64,000 nt of DNA. Origin: Andalucia godoyi (lineage: Eukaryota; Discoba; Jakobea; Jakobida; Andaluciidae). Below are positions 37,149-45,845 of this stretch, piece after piece. Positions within the stretch are counted from its first letter, which is position 1. Each line of letters begins with the position of its first letter. The stretch is from positions 62,001 through 126,000 of the forward strand of contig VRVR01000022.1 in NCBI GenBank assembly GCA_009859145.1. Direction: 5' to 3'. The notes beneath the pieces were generated by a model. That model searched no databases, was not told the DNA's origin, and saw only the letters and a list, made by a program, of their open reading frames with translations. Made by a program: the position numbers and the translations under genes.

Positions 37149-38945
37149 CTACTCGGAATCGCTGCTGCTGTTGCTGCTGCTGCTGTCGTCTGCATCCGGG
37201 AACCGGCACGAATCAGAATAAGGAATACACTCATCCTGTTCACCATCGGATTCTGCCGGTTGGCATCGAGCAACAAAGGTGGTCGACGAATCGAAAGCCG
37301 GAATGTCTTCGGATTCGCGAGAAATTGAGAAAAAGCAGGTTTCATCATCACGATACACGTTGTCGAGGTCGTCAGCATTGTCAACAGACCTACTGGAATT
37401 GGAAGAAGAATCTTTTTCAAGAAGCGAAGACGGAAGTGTCCCGCTGTCCAATTTTGCAGGGACCTCATTCACCTTGGCGGTCGAAGGATGTGACTCGACA
37501 ACACTGAAAGAATCCGCTTCGGTCGAAAACGGACTGATATTTTGACAACCATCAACATTCTGCACAACGACTCTGTCAACTGGAGCATCTCTGTGCGGGG
37601 CAACAGACGAATGGGCATACGCGACAAACTCCACGTCGTCCATATCGTCCTCATCACACGAGCCTAAACCTTCAAACGACGTTTGAGTGATTGAGATACC
37701 GAGCGAAGAAAAGATGGTAGACCGAGAAGAAGCCTCCGATCGACTGCTTCTTGCACCGGAAGTAAGCGCAGTCAAAGACTGAGATGACTGAGAAATCGGG
37801 CTGGAAGAATGAGATTGCGCAGCAGATTTGGATCCACAATCCGCCGACATCGCGTGGGAGTCTACTTGCGATCTACCTGTCTGCCACGAAGAACGACTTG
37901 AAGAGGATAGTTTAGAAGAACTCCACGTAAAACTGGAAACGCCTCCTATATTAGAAGCACTGCAGACCGGTCGCTGCAGAACATCCGACAAAGTGGAGCC
38001 AGCAACAACGCGAGACAGCTTCGGTGCGGGAGGGACTGCACAGCCACCATCAAACGTTCCATGTCTGTCCCTCTGCAGCATATCGACTGCATCATCTGAC
38101 GATACAGCGACAGAGTCGCCATAACTCCGGAAACATGAATCATCTTCAGAAGAGGAATCGTACTTCTTGTCGTCAGGAGCAGAACCCATTTCGCCGGTCA
38201 GCAACTTTCTACGGTCCTCTTCCCAAGTTCTTATACCGGTCAAATCTCCAATCCTTGCCAAATCACCTTCTTCAAGCATGAGCTCATCCCTAAATCCCTT
38301 TAAAAACGTTCGAAAGGAAAGGATGTCGGGAATTACCTCTTCGGCTTGACGATCATCAAAGTTCACAGAATTTTTCAAGAAACTCTTCAAATTCTCCTTC
38401 CGCGAAGGAAGTGAACCAGCCCGGAATATAGAAAATATTGCAGCCTTTGCGAGATCTGACTTAATCATGGCGATTCGAGCAAGCACTGTCTCGTGCATTC
38501 GAGATGTATCAACGTCAGAGGGTATTCGTAGCGACTTCTTCCGTGAAACTTTGAGCGTAGCATCTCGAATGACAGCCGCCGAGCGATCTGGATCCATTGC
38601 CGCACGTCGGAGAACTTCCTCTCGTCCATGAAAGTAGGAGTCCAGCTCTTCCCGAGAAATAGTAACAAATCGACCCAATGGCTTAACAAGTCGGACTCGG
38701 ATACCGTCGATTTCCATGAATCTGTTCGCAGATGCATTTCTTCGCGAGTTCTCCGAATGAAATTCAACAATTCCTTTTAACGACGGGACGGACGACACAA
38801 CATCTGGAAAGCAAAACGCATCACGAACCTCATTTTGGCCAGAAAAAAGCTCGAACAGTCGCTGATCAGTGAATCCAGGCGGCAGGTTCTCAATCACGAT
38901 CCTTCGCCTTTGAAGCATTCGACGAAAAGAAACGGAGCTATCCAT
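37149..38945 (-). CDS. RRM-containing protein with long Ser/Asp-rich tail
   Basis: A protein of 598 residues from ATG 38945 (MDSSVSFRR); the open frame upstream lacks an ATG. An RRM-like fold occupies about residues 15-95: RIVIENLPPGFTDQRLFELF (RNP2-like) and LKGIVEFHSENS (RNP1-like), with DGIRVRLVKP as the last strand. A helical segment (about 100-230) follows, and then about 350 residues very rich in Ser and Asp ending in a Ser/Asp run. RNA binding is likely; the pathway is unknown. Codon use in the tail is less biased than in the housekeeping genes. Confidence 0.7.
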   Translation of the reverse strand: MDSSVSFRRMLQRRRIVIENLPPGFTDQRLFELFSGQNEVRDAFCFPDVVSSVPSLKGIVEFHSENSRRNASANRFMEIDGIRVRLVKPLGRFVTISREELDSYFHGREEVLRRAAMDPDRSAAVIRDATLKVSRKKSLRIPSDVDTSRMHETVLARIAMIKSDLAKAAIFSIFRAGSLPSRKENLKSFLKNSVNFDDRQAEEVIPDILSFRTFLKGFRDELMLEEGDLARIGDLTGIRTWEEDRRKLLTGEMGSAPDDKKYDSSSEDDSCFRSYGDSVAVSSDDAVDMLQRDRHGTFDGGCAVPPAPKLSRVVAGSTLSDVLQRPVCSASNIGGVSSFTWSSSKLSSSSRSSWQTGRSQVDSHAMSADCGSKSAAQSHSSSPISQSSQSLTALTSGARSSRSEASSRSTIFSSLGISITQTSFEGLGSCDEDDMDDVEFVAYAHSSVAPHRDAPVDRVVVQNVDGCQNISPFSTEADSFSVVESHPSTAKVNEVPAKLDSGTLPSSLLEKDSSSNSSRSVDNADDLDNVYRDDETCFFSISRESEDIPAFDSSTTFVARCQPAESDGEQDECIPYSDSCRFPDADDSSSSNSSSDSE

Positions 38946-39584
38946 TTCGTTGAAGAAAGAGTGGCCACTTTCCAGCGACGTAAACCGTGCAAACTGGGTT
39001 GCCGAAGTGCCAAAAGCTGGCACAAAAAGGTAGCTGGTTTCCTTTTTTGGGTGGAGGAACACACTACGAAGAAGGAAGGACCCAGAGAACAAAAATGCTC
39101 CTCTCTGAAAATCGCTATCTTAACAATTAAGCTGCAAACAGGCGATCCGCAATCGAGATATCGCGACTCTGCGTGGAATACTGTGAATCTATTTCGTGTC
39201 GAATCAGTAATGCTGATCAGAAGGAAATGTTCTGTTTTGTTTTGTTTTTGTTTTCATGTTTTTTCAAGCGCGTCAGAAGACGAATTACGAAGTAGACATA
39301 ATTTCGAAAAGGTCTCCAGCTCACATTCGCAGCTCTGCAGTCTGCACTCGCAAAGTGAAGGAAGCCGAAAAAGCACCCGCAGTTCAAGAGGCTGCTTAGC
39401 ATCACTTGATCAGCACAAAAGGAACTGCAAGACTTGAATCTCGTACTTCCACAACGAGGTTTGCTTTTTGGAGAGGGTGGTTCGAGGGCTTTTTCATTTT
39501 TCATTTCATTCTGTTTTCGATTTCGTTTTCTTTTTCGTCTCTTCCGTTTTCGTTCATAAACAAGCCAGTATCTCGTAGCCAGCA
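38946..39584. other. Divergent promoter region
   Basis: 639 bases between the divergent RRM gene and the Rpt2 gene. Short frames on both strands have no family resemblance. T-rich sequence lies near 39235-39260 and 39490-39545. It presumably carries both promoters. Confidence 0.45.
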
Positions 39585-41105
39585 ATGAGTGAGCGTGATA
39601 ACAATTTTAATTTTGGAAGGTCTCACGAGCACGGGCTTCCTCCTACAGGACCGAGACAGCCTCCTAAGAAGGTATGGTTTTTTGTTGTTTAAGGTTTTTC
39701 TATTTGATTTGTTTTTTGTTGTTTTTTTAAATTTTTTATAAAGAATGCTATTCTTTGGCCTTTTTGCAAATGCAAAGCAAACTGTGATGGCGACTGACGT
39801 GTTCTCTATGTTTATTCTGTTGATCATTAGCCTGAGAAGAAAGAAAAGAAAAACGATGTTCCGGCGCCAACGCATCTCGGTAAGGGGAAGAAGCAGCGAT
39901 TCCGTTCAGCTGGTGTTGATACGCGCTTGCCGCAGGTTGCCCCTTCGTTGAAATGCAAGCTGCGTCTCCTGCGTTTGGACCGGATTCGAGACTACCTGCT
40001 GATCGAGGAAGAGTTTATTACGAACCAAGAGGCTCTGAAGCCGAAGGAGGACCGAAATGCCGAGGAACGGAAGGACATCGAGGCCCTGAGAGGAACTCCT
40101 TTGAGCGTTGGTACGCTCGAAGAGATCATCGATGACAACCACGGTATTGTGTCTTCCACGGTAGGACCGGAGTTTTACGTGAATATTCTGTCTATTGTTG
40201 ACAAGGATGCGCTGAATCTGGGGTCATCGGTTCTGATGCACCACAAGACGATGTCCATTGTTGGTGTTTTGGCTGATGATGCAGACCCGATGGTGTCCGT
40301 CATGAAAGTGGACAAAGCCCCCTTGGAGTCATACGCTGACATTGGAGGACTTGAAAAGCAGATTCAGGAAATCAAAGAAGCCGTTGAGTATCCGCTTACG
40401 CATCCCGAACTGTACGAAGATATTGGAATCAAGCCTCCAAAGGGTGTGATACTGTATGGCGAACCAGGAACGGGCAAGACTCTGTTGGCGAAAGCTGTTG
40501 CAAATTCCACTTCCGCAACGTTTTTGCGGGTTGTTGGCTCCGAGCTGATCCAGAAGTATCTTGGCGAGGGTCCGAAGCTTGTTCGAGAGCTGTTTCGTGT
40601 TGCAGAAGAAATGGCGCCGACCATTGTTTTCATTGATGAAATTGATGCCGTTGGAACAAAGCGCTACGACGCGACGTCTTCGGGAGAAAGAGAAATTCAG
40701 CGAACGATGTTGGAATTGTTGAACCAGTTGGATGGGTTTGACACGCGTGGTGATGTGAAAGTGATTCTGGCAACGAACATGATCGAATCTTTGGATCCAG
40801 CACTGCTCCGACCGGGTCGCATTGACAGAAAGATTGAATTTCCGTTGCCGGATGTTCCCACGAAGCGTCACATTTTCCAGGTGCATACTCGAAAGATGAC
40901 CCTGGGTCCTGACGTCGACCTTGAAGAGTTCATCTTGTCCAAGGATCAAATTTCGGGTGCCGACATCAAGGCCATCTGTACGCAGGCAGGTCTTGTGGCA
41001 CTTCGTGAACGGCGGATGCAGGTTACGCAAGCAGATTTCAGGAAGTCCAGAGAGCAAGTTTTGTACAAGAAACAGGACACCGCTCCTGCTGGCCTTTATA
41101 TCTAA
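39585..41105 (+). CDS. PSMC1: 26S proteasome regulatory ATPase Rpt2 (PSMC1), one intron
   Basis: Two exons: 39585-39671 and 39831-41105, giving 453 residues. The 159-nt intron (39672-39830) begins GTATGG and ends ATTAG, with a branch-like GACTGAC about 40 bases before its end; the frame is kept (phase 0). Exon 1 encodes [20 protein letters not shown]. The AAA+ core has Walker A GEPGTGKT, Walker [25 protein letters not shown] and the C-terminal HbYX-type LYI, which opens the 20S gate. Rpt2 sits in the hexameric ring that unfolds ubiquitylated substrates. Unlike many Rpt2 proteins there is no Gly at position 2, so N-myristoylation is not expected. Confidence 0.97.
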
Positions 41106-41126
41106 TCGTTACACTGTAAAACGACA

Positions 41127-42926
41127 TTATATTTCTTCAATGATTCTTTTCTTTTTGGCTGTCTTCGTGGTGGCCTTCTCCCTGCTTGACGAATCTGCTT
41201 CCAGAACATTTTGAATCGGATCTTCTTGTGGAACGCTGGAGTTCAGTTCCATCATCTGCTTCAAAAGAGTCGATGGATCCAAGTTATCCAAAGGAGTCGC
41301 CGAGGATGAAGACGATGATGCACTCGGAACATCCGACTTGTGCAACGCTTCTGCCTGCACATCTGAAGGGCCAGAAAGAATCTCCGCGAGCTTGGAAAGA
41401 TCATTTGGAGTCATGAAACCGTCGTTCCCATGACGGAGAGCATCGGCCATTTCAAGATCTCCAGTTTCCACATCTTCCTTAGCGGCATCTTCCGCTCGCA
41501 AAATCTGGTTGACATTCGCTCCCCGCTTGGAATGCGCAGCATCTTCCTTCTCAATATACCGCAGAAGATTAACAGAAAACTTGTCGTTCTGAGAGAGTTT
41601 GCACGACGTGCGAATACTGTCGACAGCGTCAGAGAAACGACCCAGGATCAGAAGAGCCTGTGCCTTTCTGAGGTATGCCTTTGCATAGTGCTCATCAACA
41701 AGAATAGCATCTTGAGAATCACGCAAAGCAAAAACAACACTGGATTCGCTCAGCAGTCGGGAAGGAATGCCATCCTCCCCAATCACAGCCCCATTTTGAA
41801 GATGTGCAACCGCTCTGTTTGAATACAAAGACGCATTTGATGGATCCAGTTCAATCGCCCGAGTGTAACATTTAATGGCAGTGTCGTAAGCGCCTTTCCT
41901 GAAATTCGTATTGCCAAGTTCTTTCCATTTTGAAATTCTTTCCGATGTCGACAGCAACGTCTCATCAACTGCCACCTCCTGCGCCAGCGTTGGAGTATCG
42001 GAAACGGCAGCGGACTCTAGAGCCGGAACGTCTTCCTCAGCGACTCCAACCATTTGCGATATGTCTGACAACGGCAAGGAGTCCAAATGCAATCGAGCAT
42101 CAATCCCCGAAGGCAAACAATCAGATGGTGAGACTGCCGGGTGGCTTCCAAAGTCTTGAAACAATTTCAGTGCCAGCTGTTTCTCCTCATCACCAGCTTG
42201 AGCCGCTTCGACGTTCCACGAACCGAGAATCTGCAAAATTTCCGTCGAGAGCGGAAGAATGTTGTTCCTTGCGTAGTGAAATCGAATCCATGAGAGCCAA
42301 AAGGCTACAATCTGAAGACAAAAGAGTGATCCGCCAGGAAAGCTGTCTTTGCGATTAGCAAGCAAATTTGGAACAAAGGGCGAATGTCCCAAGAGGGCCA
42401 TGGACCGAAAGGCCTCTTGTCGATCCCTCGGATCGCATGATTTCAGCGAAGCGAACCAACCCAATTCGGTGGAAGCAGTAATCAGCCTGAAACATTCGAT
42501 GGCTTGGCTCCGAATCTGTAGATTGCTATCGAGAAACAACGTGGTTAAAGCACGTAATCCTCCAGAAACGATGAAAGGAGTAAGCAGACACGCGTTTCGA
42601 ACATGCATTAAATAGAATAATGCTAAAAACGGGATCCGAGCTTTCGCAGGAAAGCCAGAATTCTGTGACACATCCAGGATGGCTGGGTAACACGTGATGC
42701 TATGAGAATCGGGAACGAAAAGCAAGGTTCGAGCTTCCAACACGGACACATCAGTATGGAGCAGCATCGATAGTTCGGAAGCCGGCGGTTTGTTCCACAT
42801 ACGCTCCAGACCCTTCTGCATCTGGGCCGAAAGTTCCGGCTCTGGAAATAGTTTTAGAACTTCTCTGCATACATCGTTGAATGAGGTCATCGGCCTGTTG
42901 TCTTTTGAAAAAACGTGGTCCTGCAT
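41127..42926 (-). CDS. TPR-domain protein, possible co-chaperone
   Basis: 599 residues from ATG 42926. The N-terminal 300 residues are helical, Leu-rich and repeat-like (ARM/HEAT-like: FLALFYLMHVRNACLLTPF, NLQIRSQAIECFRLI). Three TPR units lie at about 335-450. The first is ERISKWKELGNTNFRKGAYD, followed by AIKCYTRAIELDPSNASLYS and HYAKAYLRKAQALLILGRFS. The carboxylate-clamp residues seen in Hsp70/Hsp90 co-chaperones (K, N, N, K, R) are mostly in place. The tail is Ser-rich and ends in a basic KKKRIIEEI. Its stop is only 21 bases from the Rpt2 stop. Confidence 0.8.
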   Translation of the reverse strand: MQDHVFSKDNRPMTSFNDVCREVLKLFPEPELSAQMQKGLERMWNKPPASELSMLLHTDVSVLEARTLLFVPDSHSITCYPAILDVSQNSGFPAKARIPFLALFYLMHVRNACLLTPFIVSGGLRALTTLFLDSNLQIRSQAIECFRLITASTELGWFASLKSCDPRDRQEAFRSMALLGHSPFVPNLLANRKDSFPGGSLFCLQIVAFWLSWIRFHYARNNILPLSTEILQILGSWNVEAAQAGDEEKQLALKLFQDFGSHPAVSPSDCLPSGIDARLHLDSLPLSDISQMVGVAEEDVPALESAAVSDTPTLAQEVAVDETLLSTSERISKWKELGNTNFRKGAYDTAIKCYTRAIELDPSNASLYSNRAVAHLQNGAVIGEDGIPSRLLSESSVVFALRDSQDAILVDEHYAKAYLRKAQALLILGRFSDAVDSIRTSCKLSQNDKFSVNLLRYIEKEDAAHSKRGANVNQILRAEDAAKEDVETGDLEMADALRHGNDGFMTPNDLSKLAEILSGPSDVQAEALHKSDVPSASSSSSSATPLDNLDPSTLLKQMMELNSSVPQEDPIQNVLEADSSSREKATTKTAKKKRIIEEI

Positions 42927-42958
42927 CCACCCGTTGAATCAAAATAAAAAAAAAGAAA

Positions 42959-44737
42959 ATGAAGGCGGAAAGTGGGTACTGCTATGCAGGCGGAAGTTTG
43001 AAAACGAAAGTCGGGCAAAAAGACCTAGCTTCAATCTGCTCCAGCACTGTAGAGACCAGGGATCGAGGAGAGCGGTGGCGGCTAGGTGATTTTCAAGAGA
43101 TTTTAAATTCGTGCGAAGTCCTATCCCCGAACTGGGCGTTATACAAACAGCCTTTCTGTACGAGTTCGTATTGCATTGGCTTCTCAGCCTTTGCCAGGTT
43201 TTTCCCAAACATGTTGACAGAGTATCCGTTGCCGTCGCAAGTTTCTGTCCCGTCCGCGGCATCTTGGATTGCCAACGTCGTTCGTTCCGATTCGATCTAC
43301 ACTTCTGAGCACCGCTTATTGATGCTGCGACATTTTGCTTCGAAATGCCCTCCATCGAATATCTGGACCTTTCTCACAACTGCAGAAAAAACTGCATACA
43401 AAACGATTTCTTTGGAGAAGGCGAAGCATTCAGATGGGTCGTTGGGAACAGGAGAAGTGGTGGACATCGTGTCACAAGATGGAAGCTCGACTACTCTCAG
43501 TCGAGGCAGCACTACTGATGACCGTCATCCCGTGCGTGCAGGCGCTGCTGCTGCTTCTTTCTTTGCCTTTGGGGCTGCTTCACTAGCGTTTCTTCCGGTA
43601 TTTGCAGCCCCTGCTGTGGGCGTGTTGGGTGCTAGATACGTGTACCGAAAGACTAGGCGATTATTTGGCGAAAAGACAATCGATCTTCTTATTCCTGAAC
43701 TGATTGAATCATCATCACCGTCTCTTTGGTCCGTGATTTGTGCTCCAGGCCTCCCTTTTCGCGCTGTTGAGCAAGCAGCTTTCGCCAACACTGGTCACCA
43801 CATGAGCTCGACAGAGTTGTGGAAACCCATGGTCTCCGCAACTGGTTGTAACGTCCTGCATGTGTCATTCGAACCATCATTGCTGTCCGACTTCCACAAC
43901 TCTGTCGACACAATCATTTCTAGATATGCCGCGAATGCTAGTTCTTCTCTTGCCCTAAAAGTATTCGCCTCGACAATTGCCTCCGCAATTGCTCTTCCTT
44001 CAGCGTTGCTCGGAATGATAAGTGTTGCTGATTCTCCGCTTTCTCTGTTGCTGGACCGGTCCACGGTTGAGAAAGGAGGCCGTTTATTGTATCGCATGTG
44101 TCCGATATTAAGAGGAACAGTGGTCTCCTGGTCAATTGGATCAAGATTAATGATCAACTCTCTATTGTCATTGAGTGCATTGGAGGAAGAACAGGAAAAG
44201 AATGAGTATGCGTCGTCGCTTGGAGTTCAACGACCGTCGTTGCTTGTGTCCCCGGAAGCTGGTTCTCTTGGATCAAATTCGTCTTCGCCATTGCAACTTC
44301 GGAGTCCCAGTTCTCCAGCAACCGCTGAAATTTCCACGGACACACCAGTGTCAGCAAAGGACGTGCAATGGGACTTTGATCATCTTGTTCTCATCGGAAG
44401 CCCTGTTTTGAATCTATCGTCTGCTGAATGGGAAATGCTACTTCGACGCGTACGCGGTTCCATTGTCGTGGCGTATTCTGACAATGATTGGTATCTAGGA
44501 GTCGTAGTTCGCGCGTTGCTTGGAATTCGTCGCGAAGGAGTATCACAAGTTCTCGGTGTTGCTCCCTTGCTGGACGGCTGTTCGGACGCTGTGCGCAGCA
44601 GAGTCATTCTGCTACCTGTTGGAGACTTGATTGCAACACATCTACAGTACGCCGATGTAACAGTGCTTTTGAAGATTGTCCAGCGATGTCAACAGACAAT
44701 CGGAGAATGGGTTTCAAAAGCGCGGCTGATCAGTTGA
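42959..44737 (+). CDS. TMCO4-like DUF726 alpha/beta-hydrolase
   Basis: A 592-residue protein of the TMCO4/DUF726 family, predicted membrane-associated hydrolases of unknown substrate (the yeast relative is Mil1/Yfl034w). Two hydrophobic segments near residues 195-230 (AAASFFAFGAASLAFLPVFA) form the family's membrane hairpin. LIPELIESSSPSLWSVICAP leads into the hydrolase fold. The nucleophile elbow reads WSIGSRL near residue 397, in place of the more common YSLGAR. HLVLIGSPV (near 475), VVAYSDNDWYLG (near 503) with the acid residue, and the final THLQYAD (near 560) with the catalytic His complete the triad. A Ser-rich insert lies near 430-460. The start is taken at the first ATG, which leaves 32 bases to the divergent TPR gene. 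Confidence 0.85.
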   Translation: MKAESGYCYAGGSLKTKVGQKDLASICSSTVETRDRGERWRLGDFQEILNSCEVLSPNWALYKQPFCTSSYCIGFSAFARFFPNMLTEYPLPSQVSVPSAASWIANVVRSDSIYTSEHRLLMLRHFASKCPPSNIWTFLTTAEKTAYKTISLEKAKHSDGSLGTGEVVDIVSQDGSSTTLSRGSTTDDRHPVRAGAAAASFFAFGAASLAFLPVFAAPAVGVLGARYVYRKTRRLFGEKTIDLLIPELIESSSPSLWSVICAPGLPFRAVEQAAFANTGHHMSSTELWKPMVSATGCNVLHVSFEPSLLSDFHNSVDTIISRYAANASSSLALKVFASTIASAIALPSALLGMISVADSPLSLLLDRSTVEKGGRLLYRMCPILRGTVVSWSIGSRLMINSLLSLSALEEEQEKNEYASSLGVQRPSLLVSPEAGSLGSNSSSPLQLRSPSSPATAEISTDTPVSAKDVQWDFDHLVLIGSPVLNLSSAEWEMLLRRVRGSIVVAYSDNDWYLGVVVRALLGIRREGVSQVLGVAPLLDGCSDAVRSRVILLPVGDLIATHLQYADVTVLLKIVQRCQQTIGEWVSKARLIS

Positions 44738-44822
44738 TTTATATATTGCCAGTTGGCGGATTTGCAGCGTTCGAAATTATGTAGCCAGAACCTTTATTGC
44801 TGGAAGTAGATCTGAATTGCTG

Positions 44823-45766
44823 CCATTCTGGTGTCCCTGGTGTCCATCCGTTGTCTGCTGTGGCTTGGTGGTTTCCCGGCTTCTCTCCATCAGCCTCATG
44901 ATGCCGAGTCGGAGCCACCACGGATGCTGCCGGAGACTGCTGCACAAGCGTACGGGAGGGGGTATGCGGGTGGGCAAGTGGGTGATGTGGCGGAGGAGTG
45001 CATCACCAAGACATGCGGCCTGTGTGGGAGACGTGAGAATGTCCAGCACAAACTGGCCAGAGATAAGGCGTTTGTGTGTGTGTTCGTTTTTTGTTTTTTC
45101 CGGTGTCCAATGTTTCCAGTAAGGATGGACCGAGAGCTGGAATGGCGGCGCTTGCAGTGCAGTATTTATCGAAAGAACATTGCTGATTGTTGGGGAAAAC
45201 GCACGTTGAATGCACTCTACGGTTGGCGAGTCGACTTTTTTGGGCACGGTGGTTGAGACTTTGGATTTCAACAGCTGGGGGCTGGTGGCGTGCCGAGAGC
45301 CTGCCCTTCCTCTCCTTCTCTGTCTCCCTCTCTCCCTCGGTCTCCCTCTCTCCCTCTGTCTCCCTCTCTCTCCGTTCCTCCTTCTCTCTAGGCGATGGGG
45401 ATCCCAACCCCCTGACTCGTGCAACGGTGCAGAACAGCGGGCTATGTTACGTTGGCCATCAAACTGTGCTTCCAAGCAGTTTTCTTTTTTTTTTACAACA
45501 GGTTGTGTTGCCGATAAACAGCAGATTTGCAAACTTTGCAGGAAGATTCCAAAGCACTTTACATTCTCAACGTTTGTTATGTTTTTTCTTCCCTCTAACT
45601 GAAACCGTGAGAACATCTTTTTCAGGGTATTCGTGACGATCGGCGTAATCATCGAATCTTCACCAGGCAACACAGGAACTTTGGTGACTATGGAGAGAGA
45701 AGACCGCGTTTCAAGCCCGTTCCTTTCAAAGGTTCAGAGACCAACGATCGGTGCGCAGAATCGTGT
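44823..45766 (+). repeat. 944-bp segment, inverted duplicate of 51279-52222 (truncated copy)
   Basis: Every open frame in this segment has an identical counterpart, in opposite orientation, at positions that sum to 97045, so the two copies align without a single indel. Flanks diverge abruptly at both ends. The segment contains a Fanzor/TnpB zinc-ribbon relic, a CT-rich CTCCCTCTGT-type tract (about 45300-45375), and the promoter plus first 25 codons of the coiled-coil gene found whole at 50142-51355. This copy lacks the rest of that gene, so it is the derived one. Confidence 0.92.
44931..45180 (+). pseudogene. Fanzor/TnpB C-terminal relic (zinc ribbon), copy 1 of the duplicated segment
   Basis: Reading along the plus strand, CRRLLHK (44928-44948) matches the basic helix that precedes the TnpB/Fanzor zinc ribbon. 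In another frame EECITKTCGLCG (about 44993-45028) matches the first Cys pair of the ribbon (consensus E-x-Y-T-S-K-T-C-x-x-C-G). FRCPMF (about 45098) and MDRELEWRRL (about 45125) match the C-P-x-C and D-R-D/E-x-N-x-A-R-N end. A GT/T-rich insertion separates the ribbon halves and the second Cys of the second pair is lost. The frameshift and missing catalytic region mark it as dead. Confidence 0.55.
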
Positions 45767-45845
45767 GGACGCCCTCTATCCGGGAGCCACGATAGAAATC
45801 AAGCGCTTCGTCGTTGCGAATGAATGTGCACACGTTGCACAATAA
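45690..45845 (+). pseudogene. Truncated 5' fragment of the coiled-coil gene
   Basis: The ATG and the first 25 codons (MEREDRVSSPFLSKVQRPTI and on to about ANR-V) are the same as in the intact gene on the other strand at 51355. At 45767 homology ends inside exon 1 and a chimeric frame continues for about 25 unrelated codons to a stop at 45845. The promoter region is duplicated too, so it may be transcribed. Confidence 0.7.

Noticed and set aside
44777-45673. A 298-codon minus-strand frame (and its twin 51372-52319) as a coding gene
   Set aside because: It crosses the CT-rich tract, giving Arg/Glu-Arg repeats, and is antisense to both the zinc-ribbon relic and the coiled-coil gene's leader. 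Identity of the twins reflects DNA duplication, not selection.
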